A program made the translations under genes and the position numbers. The notes below the pieces were generated by a model. It saw nothing but the letters and a program-made list of their open reading frames with translations, made no database searches and had not been told where the DNA came from. Source: Selaginella moellendorffii (lineage: Eukaryota > Streptophyta > Lycopodiopsida > Selaginellales > Selaginellaceae). From it: a DNA stretch of 64,000 bases. Positions 22,277 to 33,255 of this stretch are shown here, one piece after another. The stretch spans positions 203,616-267,615 of the forward strand of contig NW_003314286.1 in NCBI RefSeq assembly GCF_000143415.4, given 5' to 3'. How positions within the stretch are numbered: the first letter of the stretch is position 1; each line of letters begins with the position of its first letter.

Positions 22277-25029
22277 TCAAGTTTCATAGACCATGGAGAG
22301 CTCGAGAAGGCGCGACGATGGGATGCGAAAGGTGGACACGGCCGAGCGGCAGGAGCTATGGAGGAAGCGATAGATCTTGTTCACGACCATCCTCTTGAAC
22401 CAGCTGCGGCTGCCCGTGTCGAGAATGCTGTGACCCACGACGTGAACAGCGCCCCTCCGCTTCGCAACATCCAGCTCCACCATCTCCATCTCAGCCGCGC
22501 ACTCCATCACGCAATGCGCCGCCGCCGCCTCACCGCTGCTCCTCCCCTCCAGCTCCTTGGACTTCTCCTCGTACTCCGATCGAATGAGGTCCACCAAGCT
22601 GGCGATCACTTGATCCACGAACTCCTCTTTCACCATGTCGACGTGATCCAGGTAGCCGTAGCGAGCAACGCAGCGATAGAGTCCCTTGACGCCGCTGCCA
22701 CGCGCGACGAACAGCCTCTCGCTCTCCAGGACCGTCTTGACGGGCACCACCCGGATGGTGAGGAAGATGACCACCTCGTGCAAGGATCCCACCGCTCGCA
22801 TGTAGTGTCCCATGAGCGGAGGGAGGCCTCCGCCGTGGATGAGGTTGCTGTAGAAGAGGCAGAGGCCGGGAACTCGTGTGACTTCCAAGCTCGAGCACAA
22901 GTTCTTGAAGTCGTGCGAGCTGATCCTGTTCTTGGCCTCGAACTCGTATTTCATGCGCCTGCCGTAGTTCCAGCTGAGGCTCACCACCACGAAGAAGGAC
23001 GAGATGGCGAAGGGAACCCATCCTCCCTTGGCCAGCTTCTCCGCAGTGGATGACAGGTAGATCACCTCGACTGCCCCGAAAACGATCAAGAAGAGGATGA
23101 TCCACAGCACCGATGTTGTCCACACGACGAGCATGACCACGGCTACGAGTGCGGTCGTGATGAGCATCACCCAGATCACGGCAACTCCTGTGAAGAAAAC
23201 ATATTAGAACTCCGAGGAGAATTGAAAGCTTTGTTACCGTATGCGTTTCCAATGCCATCACTGTCCTGGAAGCCGATCACGACTGCCAAGCAAAGTCCCA
23301 GCAGCAGATAGTTCACTTCCGGGGAGTAGATCTGACCCTCTTGGCTGGCTGAAGTATGGACCAGCTTGATCCTCGGAAAGCAGCCGAAGGACACCGACTG
23401 CTTGAGAACGGAGAATGTCGCTGTGATAAGCGCCTGGCTAGCAACTATCGCTGCCAGAGTCGCGACTACAAAGACAGGCCAGAACACTGGACTGGGAACT
23501 GACTTAAAGAAAGCGTCGATGCGATGTTCTGGGTGTTTGATCAGAAAGGCCGTCTCTCCAGCGTATGTGATGATAAGAGAGGGGTATACGACGGCTATGA
23601 AGGCTATCTGTCCAAGGAAAGTGTGTATAAGCATGAATTCGATCTCTCATTCTTGCACCTACTTGAATGGCTTTTATGTTGAAGTGGCCCAAGTCGGCAA
23701 ACATCGCTTCGGCTCCTAGAGAAGTAGGAAGTTACGCTTGGAAACTAAAGACTCACGTAAGCAAACAACGAACCTGTGATACAGAGGACTATTGAATTGA
23801 GCATCTCCCATCCATGTCTCTTGTTTCTGACAAAAAAGCGGATGGCATAGTGCGGAGACAAGGCCTTTAGAACCGTCGGGTAGTAATTCATGATGTTGTA
23901 GATGCCTATGACAGTCGTAGAAGCGAACCACGTAGCCATGATCGGCGAGAAGATACAACTCACTCTATGCGTGCCAATGCTTTGCAAGAGAAATAGTGCC
24001 GAGATAATCACACAGGAGATGGCGATCACCACCGCTGCATGCACTGTTTAGCGACAAAGAAAACAAGAAGACGCTCACATCTATATACTTTGGCTGATTG
24101 CGGGGACTTGAGAGCGAAGTCCACCAATAGATGAAAGGACTGCAAAGAAAAAGGAGAGCATCTCAAAGTTTCTGGAAAGAAAACTTGTGTACCTGAGATT
24201 GCTGGAGTCAAAACACCATCTCCTATGACCATGCAAGTTCCAAAAGTCACGCAAACGAGCAAAATCTTCTGGGCAATCTCGCTCTTCTCCAGGAACATCT
24301 TTGCTCTCGTGTGCACCCTGACACGCTCGGCATCTCCGAAATACGAGAACTCGGTGTCCGACTCCAGCCTTCCATAGTGTTTTCCAGCATGCCGTCCAAC
24401 GTTTGCGTGGCGGCACAGCAAAGAATAGAGCGCAAAAGTTCCACCTAGAACAAAGCCAGTGTGAAGTTCTTACTCTCTAACATCTCGGAAGAAGTGGAGA
24501 GCGTACCTTCGCCATGATCATTGGCATGGAGCACGATGAGCACGTACTTGACAACACCGATGAGCGTGAGCGTCCAAAAGATGACGCTCAAAACCCCCAG
24601 GTACTCTCGCTCGTTTCGCGAATCTATCTGCGCTGTGGGATACACGTAGAGCGGAGACGTCCCCAAGTCGCCATAGACCACACCGAGGGTCTGATAAGCC
24701 AGCCATAGTGTCTCCCGGCAGCCAAAAATCTGAGCAAGAAAGAGAAGAAACCACGCGAGAAATCGCCTAACAGAAGAAAGAATCACTCTCCTTACCTCTT
24801 GATCCTTGTAGAAGGAGTTAATCCGAGAGCTGAAAGACCTAGAAGTCCTGGAGAGAGACCTCCTGATATCCGCCTTGGACGATAGACGCAGCGGCAGCGG
24901 GGGCGGCGACGGCTGGCCTGGATCGTCAAGAACTTGCACGCATTCCTCGAAATCCACGGCGCGAGCAGCAGCTCGCGCGCCTTGATCTCGATCGGGCGAC
25001 GATTGGCAAGGATGGGCATTTCCCTCCAT
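22277..25029 (-). CDS. HAK/KUP/KT potassium transporter
   Basis: Eight exons joined in frame: 25029-24796, 24729-24507, 24444-24193, 24139-24089, 24043-23774, 23715-23663, 23607-23238, 23187-22277; about 787 residues, the family norm. Hallmarks: the first membrane segment with [16 protein letters not shown], then [71 protein letters not shown], and a long soluble C-terminal tail. It should carry K+/H+ symport or K+ influx at the plasma membrane or an endomembrane. The exon 5 acceptor is slightly ambiguous (two AG sites within 9 bp). The 5' flank has an AGAACCCTAA motif 20 bp before the start. Confidence 0.92.
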
Positions 25030-25322
25030 TTCGCGATCGAGATAAAGAATTAGGGTTCTTGGTGGCCCCTTTATTTATTAAAGGAAGGCCCGACAAACGT
25101 TTTAGTAAGCGTTGACTCACGAGTTTAAAGTGCTTGTCTGATACCAATGCAAACTCGCTTTTCCATTTGACAAGTATCATACATAGCTTACATTTTTCGT
25201 CAACTCCTAGTTGACTAAAACTTCTAAGAATCGTCCATCACGAGGTTACAGAGTTGGCTCGAGTATAGGCTCGAATGGAGGAGCGATCAATCTCTTGATA
25301 AATAGTAGATTTTTTAGAGCGC

Positions 25323-27422
25323 TTACACTCTGTCCAGTATTTCCTCGTCGCTGGATTTTTGCGTTCCGTTTAGAATCGTGTATTTCACTGTGCCAATCTC
25401 GATTCCGGACTGGTCTTGCCTGTCTTTCTTCTGAATGTGAGCTTCGTACCTGGAAAAAAAAAACGAAAAACGAAAAAATCGAAGATGGAACCGAGCGAGC
25501 ACGAGAAAGACTTACTTGAACCAGTTGTAGAGGGCTACTCCCACAACAATAACGAAGAAGCCGATCCCTTTGAGCAATGTAAACTCGTCTTGGAAGCAGA
25601 TGATCGCGGCCTTGAAAGACAAGATGTGAGCAGTGAATTAGTTTCTAGACGAAATGACGCCGGCTTACCACGACGGTGACGACCTCTTTCACCACGCCTG
25701 CGACAGTCATTGTGACAGCACTTGTTTTGATGATTAGGAGATACTCTGCAATCACCTGAATCCAGAGGAGAGTTAGGTTTTAAAAAGGACACAAGAGAGG
25801 TACCATAAAGAACGCAAGAGTTCCACCAAGTAGCATCACAATTGTGCTTTCCATGACCCGAGAACGCGAATCAAACCATGAAGTTTCAGCAAGCTCGTGC
25901 CAGGGTTCTAGAATGAGTGAGAAGATAGCAGTGATCAGTGCCATTATAGGCGTGAATTGGCTCATTGCCGCTAAAGGATTGCTCAAACCGTATTCTTCTT
26001 TCTGCAGTTAAAGAAAAAAAACGAGTTTCAGCAAGTAAAGAACAACAACAAAAGTTGTGCTTCAGACCTGTAGAAGAAGCTGGGTGACGACCCACCGAAA
26101 TCCAGAACTTAATGCAGCTAACATGACTAATACAAATCCCGCAAAAATAAAGTGTGTTTCTTGCGCAACTGAAAAAAAAAGGGGGTCAAAACAGAAAAAC
26201 CAAAACGTGGAGCACAAAACTCACCAGTTAATAGTACACCGCAAGAAATAATAAATATGATCCCAAAAAGTTTGAAGCTGGGAGTCTCTAATCTGCCACA
26301 AGAAAACATGAGCACAACAACCATGCAACCGGCAACGCTTACTTAAATATGAAAGCAAACAACAGAAGAAACACCGGCGTCGCGGATTTGCACTGGAAAA
26401 AGAATGTTAGCATGTTTGTGAAAACAAGAAAAAATAATAATAATAAAAAAAAAATTCCACTCACCATTGTCGCGAACGTAACCGGGATGAAGACTAGGGA
26501 CGCATTCGTGAGATCCACGTCTAGCGCAGTAGCCACGCCGGTAGGAACCACTGTGAACCAAAAAAAGAAACGAAAAAAAAGAGTAAACTTTAATGGTTTT
26601 GGAATACGAGCGAGCTCACATTACCCCTCACGAAGTAGTCCTTCCATGACATGGAGACGGTCGTCGCCATCGAAGGAAAGCAACATCGTAGCAAAAGCGA
26701 CGATACGATGGCTTGCATAGAGAAGTGTATCGTGTTCATGAGCAGCGGAGCTGGGAACTTGCCATATTTTTTTCCCAGCAGCAACTTATTGTACCTGGAA
26801 TGAAGATCGCAAACAATGAGAAGAAAGTGGTAGCAAGATCTTCCAAAGAACAAGAAAGAAAAAACTATGCAAAGAACACGAAAAAAAAAAAACCCAAGGA
26901 GAGCAAGAAATGGTGGAAACTTAACAGTGTGAGGCAAGTGCTAAACGTATACCACAGTAGCACGTAAAACAGCGTCTGGAGAACAGTTCTTATCAGTGAC
27001 GCGGCGTCACTGCCATCCCCGGAAGATCGAATTTCGTCCAGGAGCTTCTCAAAGTCGGTCTTCTTGGCAGTGGATTCGCAATCGCTGGCACCATCACTCC
27101 CCTCAAATCCATCCACTTTGAGCGCCACAAGATCCGGAGCTCCCGCTTCGTAGTGGCTCGATCTCCTCTGGAAGAGCTCGTGCTGGCTGAAATCGTCTAC
27201 GCTAGCAAAGGTGAATGCCGCATCCACAGTGGAATCGCAGGAGCTGGATCTATTGGACGACGATTCATCCCTGTGGTCCTCCCCCCTGGCGCCTGCTCCA
27301 CAGGCGCTCGCGATCCCATTGGAAAAAGAGAGTACCCTGTCCATTCGACAGCCGGCGCCTAGCGGCAGCTCCTCGAAGCCCTGCAGCTTGAGCGATTCGC
27401 CCAAAGGATTGTCGATCCCCAT
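25323..27422 (-). CDS. Nucleotide-sugar / triose-phosphate translocator family transporter
   Basis: Ten exons join in frame: 27422-26926, 26794-26625, 26550-26465, 26392-26343, 26292-26225, 26168-26068, 26001-25804, 25755-25669, 25610-25516, 25449-25323; 492 residues. A soluble acidic Ser-rich N-terminus of ~150 residues precedes about ten membrane segments of the drug/metabolite superfamily. Family patterns: TLYNKLLLGKKYGKFPAPLL, PTGVATALDVDLTNASLVF, LAALSSGFRWVVTQLLLQ, SAVTMTVAGVVKEVVTV, GIGFFVIVVGVALYNWFK. The long N-terminus fits the plant At1g06470-like subgroup; substrate unknown, Golgi or ER location likely. An upstream in-frame non-ATG extension to 27803 was rejected in favour of this ATG. 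Confidence 0.88.
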
Positions 27423-27521
27423 CTTCCCCCCGGCCCTTTTCTTGGGCGACCTAACCCTCTGTTTTAAGTGCCAATCTAACCTTTTGAAATGATTGAGATT
27501 TAGGGTTCTTGGGAAGAGAGA
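27423..27521. promoter_or_regulatory. Short divergent promoter between transporter and SixA-like gene
   Basis: Only 99 bp separate the two start codons, so both 5' UTRs and the core promoters must overlap. The interval contains TTTAGGGTTCTTGGG at about 27500, a telo-box-like motif in either reading direction. No TATA box was seen. Confidence 0.6.
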
Positions 27522-28496
27522 ATGTGGGCGGGATCGAATTGCGATGTCGCGCTGTGCCAGGGCGCAAATTTCTTGAGCTCCAAGACACCCCGCAGCAGCG
27601 GCAGCGGTAGCGGCGGCTCTGGTGCGGTCTCCAAGAGCGTGCGCCGGCTGATTCTCTTGCGGCACGCTCACAGCTCTTGGGCCAATCGATCGCTCAAAGG
27701 TAGGGTAATCGCTCGCCCTCGTCTCGTCTCTGGCTGAAAATCGAGATGGAATTGGCTCGTTCAAGATCACGAGAGGCCTCTCAGCGGTCGTGGGCGGCAG
27801 CAAGCAGCCAGCATCGCGGCCAAGCTCCGGGAACTAGGCTGGCTTCCCGAGCTCGTTCTGTGCAGGTATTTCTCTCTTCTTTTCCTTCTAGGCATTGATT
27901 GATCGAAGAGATGATAGAGCGATTATATTGATCAACACATCTAAGGAAAAATTTCTTTTTTCTTATCGCAGTGACTCAACGAGGACTCGAGAGACTCTGG
28001 AGATTATCAAGAGACACACTGTTGAGTTGCTCCAGGTCGAGACCCATTTTCTAACGACTTACTATTCAGTTGCAGCCATGGACGGCCACACTGCGCAGCA
28101 TATAAGAGAAACCATTTGCAAATTCGCCAAGGATGACATAGCCACAGTCCTGTAAGTTCGTCAAACGCTCGTCTTCCAAAGTTTAGTCATCTTGTTTTTC
28201 TTTTGGAGAAACTTTCAGGTGTATGGGACATAACAGGGGATGGGAAGAAGCGGCCAGTATCCTCTGTGGCCGACCGCTGGAGCTCAAGACCTCCAATGCG
28301 GCACTCCTCGAAGCACACGGTTGTTCGTGGCAAGAGGTTTGTTTTGTCTAAAGTTTTCATTCCTTTCGCTCATTCGAGCAAAGCTCTTGTCCAGACTTTT
28401 GCTAGCGCCGGCGCTGGCGGATGGAAGCTCAGAGAGATTTTGCAGCCAGCAGCGGTCGCGGAGTCAAGTAAGCTTGACATAGATTTATTGACGTGA
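27522..28496 (+). CDS. SixA-like phosphohistidine phosphatase (histidine phosphatase superfamily)
   Basis: Five exons in frame: 27522-27699, 27766-27865, 27972-28151, 28219-28336, 28395-28496; 225 residues. The catalytic phosphate-binding loop is LILLRHAHSSW (RHA variant of RHG), followed by DHERPLSGRGRQQA, then LVLCSDSTRTRET, and the second catalytic His in VLCMGHNRGWEEA. This order is that of SixA-type single-domain phosphatases. The substrate in plants is not established. The Ser/Gly-rich N-terminus (~45 residues) could be a transit sequence. Head-to-head with the transporter at 27422. Confidence 0.85.
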
Positions 28497-28770
28497 GAGA
28501 AAGATCACGGAGAGCGAGAGAGAGATAGACGATTGTAAATTCGTCCCCGACAGGAAAAAATCGAAGACTACCTACTCATTTGAGCTGTTACCATGAAAAT
28601 CTAAGCGAAGAACTTACAGGTTTTTCTTGACAAAAGAAGAAAGATGAAAACCAAAGAAGCTCCAGAGTTCTTCCACTGAAAAGAAACGAGCACAAGAGAT
28701 TTTAGCTTGAAGGAAAGCAAGGATTTGCGAACCTTGTTTGATCTGGAGCTGGAGAGCAGCAAAAACGTGG

Positions 28771-29070
28771 TCACTTCTTCTTTGCTCCCCCACCTTTGCC
28801 GGGAGTGGCGCCTTTGCCTTGATTCGATGCCCCGGAGCTCTTGCGCAGGTTTTTGATCTTGCGAGTGCACGCAAACTCGCCAAACTTGTGACCCACCATG
28901 TCCTCGGTGATCTTCACTCCCAGAAACGTCTTACCATTGTGGATCTGGACCATGAAGCCCACGAAGTCCGTCAGGATTGTGGACCTCCGCGAGTAAATCT
29001 TTGCTCCGTCCACGATGGCCTTGACTGCCTCGTCCACGAACGGACCCTTCCATTTGGACCTCGGTGACAT
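28771..29070 (-). CDS. rps19: Nuclear-encoded organellar-type ribosomal protein uS19 (mitochondrial RPS19-like)
   Basis: Intronless 99-residue frame starting SPRSKWKGPFVDEAV and containing IYSRRSTIL, IHNGKTF, KITEDMVGHKFGEFA and TRK, the bacterial/organellar uS19 pattern. The spacing and the KWKG and NGKTF features resemble plant mitochondrial RPS19 more than plastid or cytosolic S15. It binds 16S-type rRNA in the small-subunit head. The Gly/Lys-rich C-terminus is an extension. No cleavable presequence is visible upstream of this Met in the same frame. A 5' UTR intron ending at the AG before 29088 is possible. The context (nuclear genes, short intergenic spaces) shows a transferred organelle gene. 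Confidence 0.85.
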   Translation of the reverse strand: MSPRSKWKGPFVDEAVKAIVDGAKIYSRRSTILTDFVGFMVQIHNGKTFLGVKITEDMVGHKFGEFACTRKIKNLRKSSGASNQGKGATPGKGGGAKKK

Positions 29071-29169
29071 TCTCTCCTCGAACCCTACACAGTGAAGGAG
29101 AGAAATTAAACAAAAAAAAAAATCCAAACTTTAGCTCATCAACATACCTTTTAGTCGAGGATTGTTTTT

Positions 29170-32100
29170 TCACCGGGGAACTTCGAATCTCTTCTTGCTT
29201 CTCCGCTTGTCTGGAACGAGAGTTTCTCATCGAATGCCAGGATTTCTTTCATATACAGAAGACTGACCTCGGAGAAGCTGGTTGTTGGCTGCCTCGTCTT
29301 TCGAGGGTCTCTTCTTGCTGCAAGCTTTCATGAATAGCTTCACGGTTTTCTCGTTCTTGAAGCCCCTGCGATGGAGATGAATGCGAGTCACTCAAACGAA
29401 GCGAAACGATGAAGCTATTACCAGTCTTTCGCTATCTCAGACATGTAGTCCTTTTTCTTCTGCTGCTCCGTCTCAGTAGCATTGCAAGCTGGAGGGTGAT
29501 CTTGGTGGTTTTCGTGTTGCTGTGGAGGAATAGCAACCTGAAAGAAAAAACGAAAACATAAAGAAATCCATGAGGAACTTTAAATGATTGTTCCACCTGG
29601 TCCTCTACGCTGTCCGAGAATGTTGGCGTTGTTTGATGTACTGGAGTAAGTTCTTCCGCGTCGATTGGTGTTGTTCCTGAGCTTTCAAAGTCTAGATCTA
29701 TCACCATAGCTGCAGGGGCTGCTGCACAAACGGGAGTCTTCGCATTCGCCTCCCAGACCTGTGACTTTTTCTCCTGTTCCTCTTTAGCGGGATACGATAC
29801 TAAGTTTGCCTCATCCTGAACAGAGGAACAACAAGAATTAAGACTTGATCAGATCCAATGAAAAACATCACCTGATCATAAGTGCGAGTGTCCTCCATGG
29901 CAAAGAGAATGCAGTCGATGCATTCGTAATCGATGTCGTCGTCGTCAACGTACTTGATCTTTGCAAGAGCTTTGTTGAACCGGATCCTGACGTCGTAGCC
30001 CCTCCACAGCGCCTGTACCTTTGTCGCGGACTCACGCTGTACACTCTTCAAGGTTCTAAGTCCCGGCAAAAGTTGAAGACGTCGAACTCTCGAGCCTCTC
30101 CACAGTGCTTGTAGCCGGCATACTGATTCATGTTTTTTGTTCTCCCGGAGCTGACGATACTGCTTTCTGCAGATATGGCCTCTCACAAGCGCTTGGATCT
30201 TTCCAGCCTTCACCCAAGGAAAAAACACACTTCGTCAGCTGACAGTAAAAAGCAAAGAGAGAATAAGCAATCACAAAAGCAAAACAAAGAAACAACTGAG
30301 CTCAGACGTGTCTACAACCGCTGGCGACTTGATCGAATTCAAATCGCGAGGAACGAACTCCTTTATCGGATAGAAGTCAATACCTGTAGTTTGAAGTTGT
30401 CTATCCAGATATTACGGCCAGTGACAAGAGAACAGCTCTCCGCTTCTTCCTCCCATTCGTCTTCAGAGTACAAGTCTGTTTCTTCAGGGTCAAGGAGCTG
30501 TTCTTCCCAAGATTCCACTTCATCTTCCTCCCATCCTTGTTCGGAGTAAGTCTCAACCTCTTCTGCGTGGTTTACGTGAGTGCCAAGACTTAAAGTTTCT
30601 CCTTCTCGATGCTCGACAATAGATGAAGTTATCGCAGTCCGTCCAGTGTCTGCCTCTTGATGCTCGGCTGCGCTATTGCTAGAGCTGTCCAGTGAAATTT
30701 CTTGATTTTTGGCTGCATGCGTTAAAGATGATGTTCCAGCTCCATCTTGTGATTGTGAGTCTTCAAGCAACTTGTCTCGAGTTTCTGCTTCTTGATACTC
30801 GGCTGCCTGCGTACAAGATGATCTTTCAGCGGCCTCATGCAACCTTTGAGTTCCATTTCCTTGACCACCGCACGGTGTGTCACCTTCATCTTGAGAACTA
30901 CCATCAATCTCGGAGCCAACTATATCCTTGTGACTCGGGACAAGTAGAAGCTTCTCTTCAGAACTAGCTTCCTCGTCGACCTGTTCTAAGCAGCAACTCT
31001 TTTTCGTCTCAAACGTCTCCCAGCTTTTTTTCACTTGATCGAGTTGGACTTCCTCATTTAGCTTGAGCGAGCCTTCGATCATTTTCGAGTTGCCACCCAG
31101 GTTTTCAAGCACACGGCCCCGAAGATCTAGCTTGAAAGCTGCCACTACTTTGCCGTTTATAATGATCGACGTTGCTCCCTGGTTTTCCAGCACGCTTTGT
31201 CGAGCATGATGAACCAAGGCTAGCTGCGCTCCAACCTGTTTTGCTTCCTTCCCCAAGCCTTTCCATTTGTGAGCAAGTGGGACGCTGCTTCCAGCCATAC
31301 TGACGGAAAGCTTAAGAACCTTTCCTATAAGCCGAGAAACTCTCTTCTGCACGATAGCAGCTCTCTGTTCCTTGGTTGCAAGATTCTCGCAGCTCGGGCC
31401 AAGCTTTTGTGATAGAAGTTTGCCAACGTCGTAACCGCTGTTTACTTCACATACTAAAACCCGATGCATGTTTTCCACTACTTTCTGTAAGCCGGCAGGA
31501 AACTGAGAGACCACCGAGCCAATCCCGAACCTTTCTATGTTTCTTATGCAATCCTGGAAGATGCTGCATAAGTCGTCTCGAGAAGCCCGTGAAAAATAGT
31601 CGTCTATGCTTTCAGGCAAGCAAGCAAGCGCAAGATCCTCAGAGATTGTCGGTTCAACTTTTAGTGTTTTCACCTCCTCCCTGGTAAGTTCCATCTTTCT
31701 GGATTCCTTAAGCATTTTTTCTTCCCCAAGAGCTGTAGCCTTGCTTTCATCTACCTTTAATGTCTCTTCAGTCTCACAACTGATCATCGCTTCTTGAACG
31801 GCTTTCGGAAAACCTTGATAGCCATGTAAAAACTTTCGCCAGACTCTTCCATTCTGCAGGGTGGAGACTAGCGTCAAGAGTTTGTAAACTGAAAAACATA
31901 CCGGATGGGTAGTATGAACAAGATCGAGTAGATTCTTGTGTTCGGCTTCAGAAAGTTCCTCAATCAACCTGGGACGGTCAATGCATGAGAACCTCGATTG
32001 TTAAAAACAGCATCTCACTTCAACGCCATTTCTCCTTCTTTTCCAATCTCTTCCAGCTTTTTTCGCTGCTCAATCTCCATTTCTTTCTGAGAGACAAACA

Positions 32101-33157
32101 AAAACGTAGTAAGGTCTGTAAGAACGGAGGGAGATTCTTTCTACCTGGAATGTTATTTTGTGTTCTTCGATGAAAGCCAGCTCCCTGGTCACATCTTCAT
32201 TCTTTTGCTGCCTGCAAGCTTCCTTTTCAATGCGCCTTTCGAGGTCGTTGATCTTGAATTCTTGCACCAAACTTCTACGTTGCTGTGCTAGAGAAAATAC
32301 GGGATCGTCGAGAAGCATTTCATCCGTAAAATCCTTCCCCTCATTCTCGGAAAACTTTACAGAAGAATACTTCGTCCGTCTTTCGCATGTGTCAAGCAAA
32401 GCTTTCGCTCTTTCCAAGACACGGCTGCCGTCATCCCCCTTGGAGCACGCATAGTTTCCTATGTCGAATAAATTCACATTCGACTCTTCGTGAAGTGACT
32501 CTTCAAGGTCCTTGAACTTTTTATCTCTGGCTTCCAGCCCTTTAAGAACCTGCTCAAACGGATCCTTGTTGGGTTGAGCATCAGAAAACTCAAGCCTCGT
32601 ACCTGCATAGAAACACTGTTAAGAAAATCAGTGCAAAAAGCTTCGATACTCGCATAGAAACTCATCTAAAGTTTTCCACACATCTAAAAAAATTTACCAA
32701 AGAACGCTCGTCATTCAAGAAGAGAAAAGGAAACAAAGAGCGTTCTACAATGTTCCATTCACGGACACATAAAACGAAACTTTCATCTCAAAATGGCCAG
32801 GAAAGCGCTCGTAGCTCGAGAAAAACTCACTAAACTGCGCGTGATCTTGAATGAAACAAGGAGAGCAATCGAAAAAACACCCGCATTCTACACTAGATTC
32901 TTATTTGCTTTGTTGAGCATTCCCTTCACGGACACACAAAACGAAAATTTCATCCCAGAATGACCAGGAAAGCTTTCTTAGCTCCAGAAAACTCACTAAA
33001 CTTTCACATACGACACAGCTCAAGGAGAGGATCGAAACAAAGCGATCAACCAGGAGAAAGAACCCGCATTCTACACTAGAATCTTACTTGCTTCGTTGAT
33101 CATTTCAAGCATAGCTAAATCCCTGTCCCATTCGTCGTCATCGTCTTCCTCCTCCAT
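29170..33157 (-). CDS. Large acidic coiled-coil protein with IQ motifs (LRRIQ1-like tail)
   Basis: Built from exons on the minus strand. An acidic start EEEDDDDEWDRDLAML (33157) is followed by charged helices at 32595-32140 (GLEARDKKFKDLEES, INDLERRIEKEACRQQ), a ~530-codon exon (about 31967-30385) and IQ motifs at 30200-29960 (IQALVRGHICRKQYR, LQALWRGSRVRR, VQALWRGYDVRIRF). A Pro/Thr-rich segment follows, then a C-terminal DWGFKNEKTVKLFMKA block and a basic tail. IQ motifs bind calmodulin. The tail recalls LRRIQ1-type proteins, but no leucine-rich repeats were seen. Exon borders in the middle and the last exon are approximate; 29227 is an alternative stop. Confidence 0.65.
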
Positions 33158-33255
33158 AGCTCCTGCCCTAAAAGCTTTGAAAAAGTGTCTACGTGGCGGT
33201 TACATTCAAACGAGCTCTAGTGATTTAGGGTTCTTCTTCCTCTAGTGCCAGAGCA
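33158..33255. promoter_or_regulatory. Short divergent promoter between IQ protein and glucosidase I genes
   Basis: 98 bp between the two start codons. Contains GATTTAGGGTTCTTCTTCC at about 33221, the same telo-box-like motif as in the other divergent pair. Confidence 0.55.

Noticed and set aside
22247-23053. 268-codon plus-strand frame
   Set aside because: Lies antisense to the last exon of the KUP transporter, whose protein matches its family throughout.
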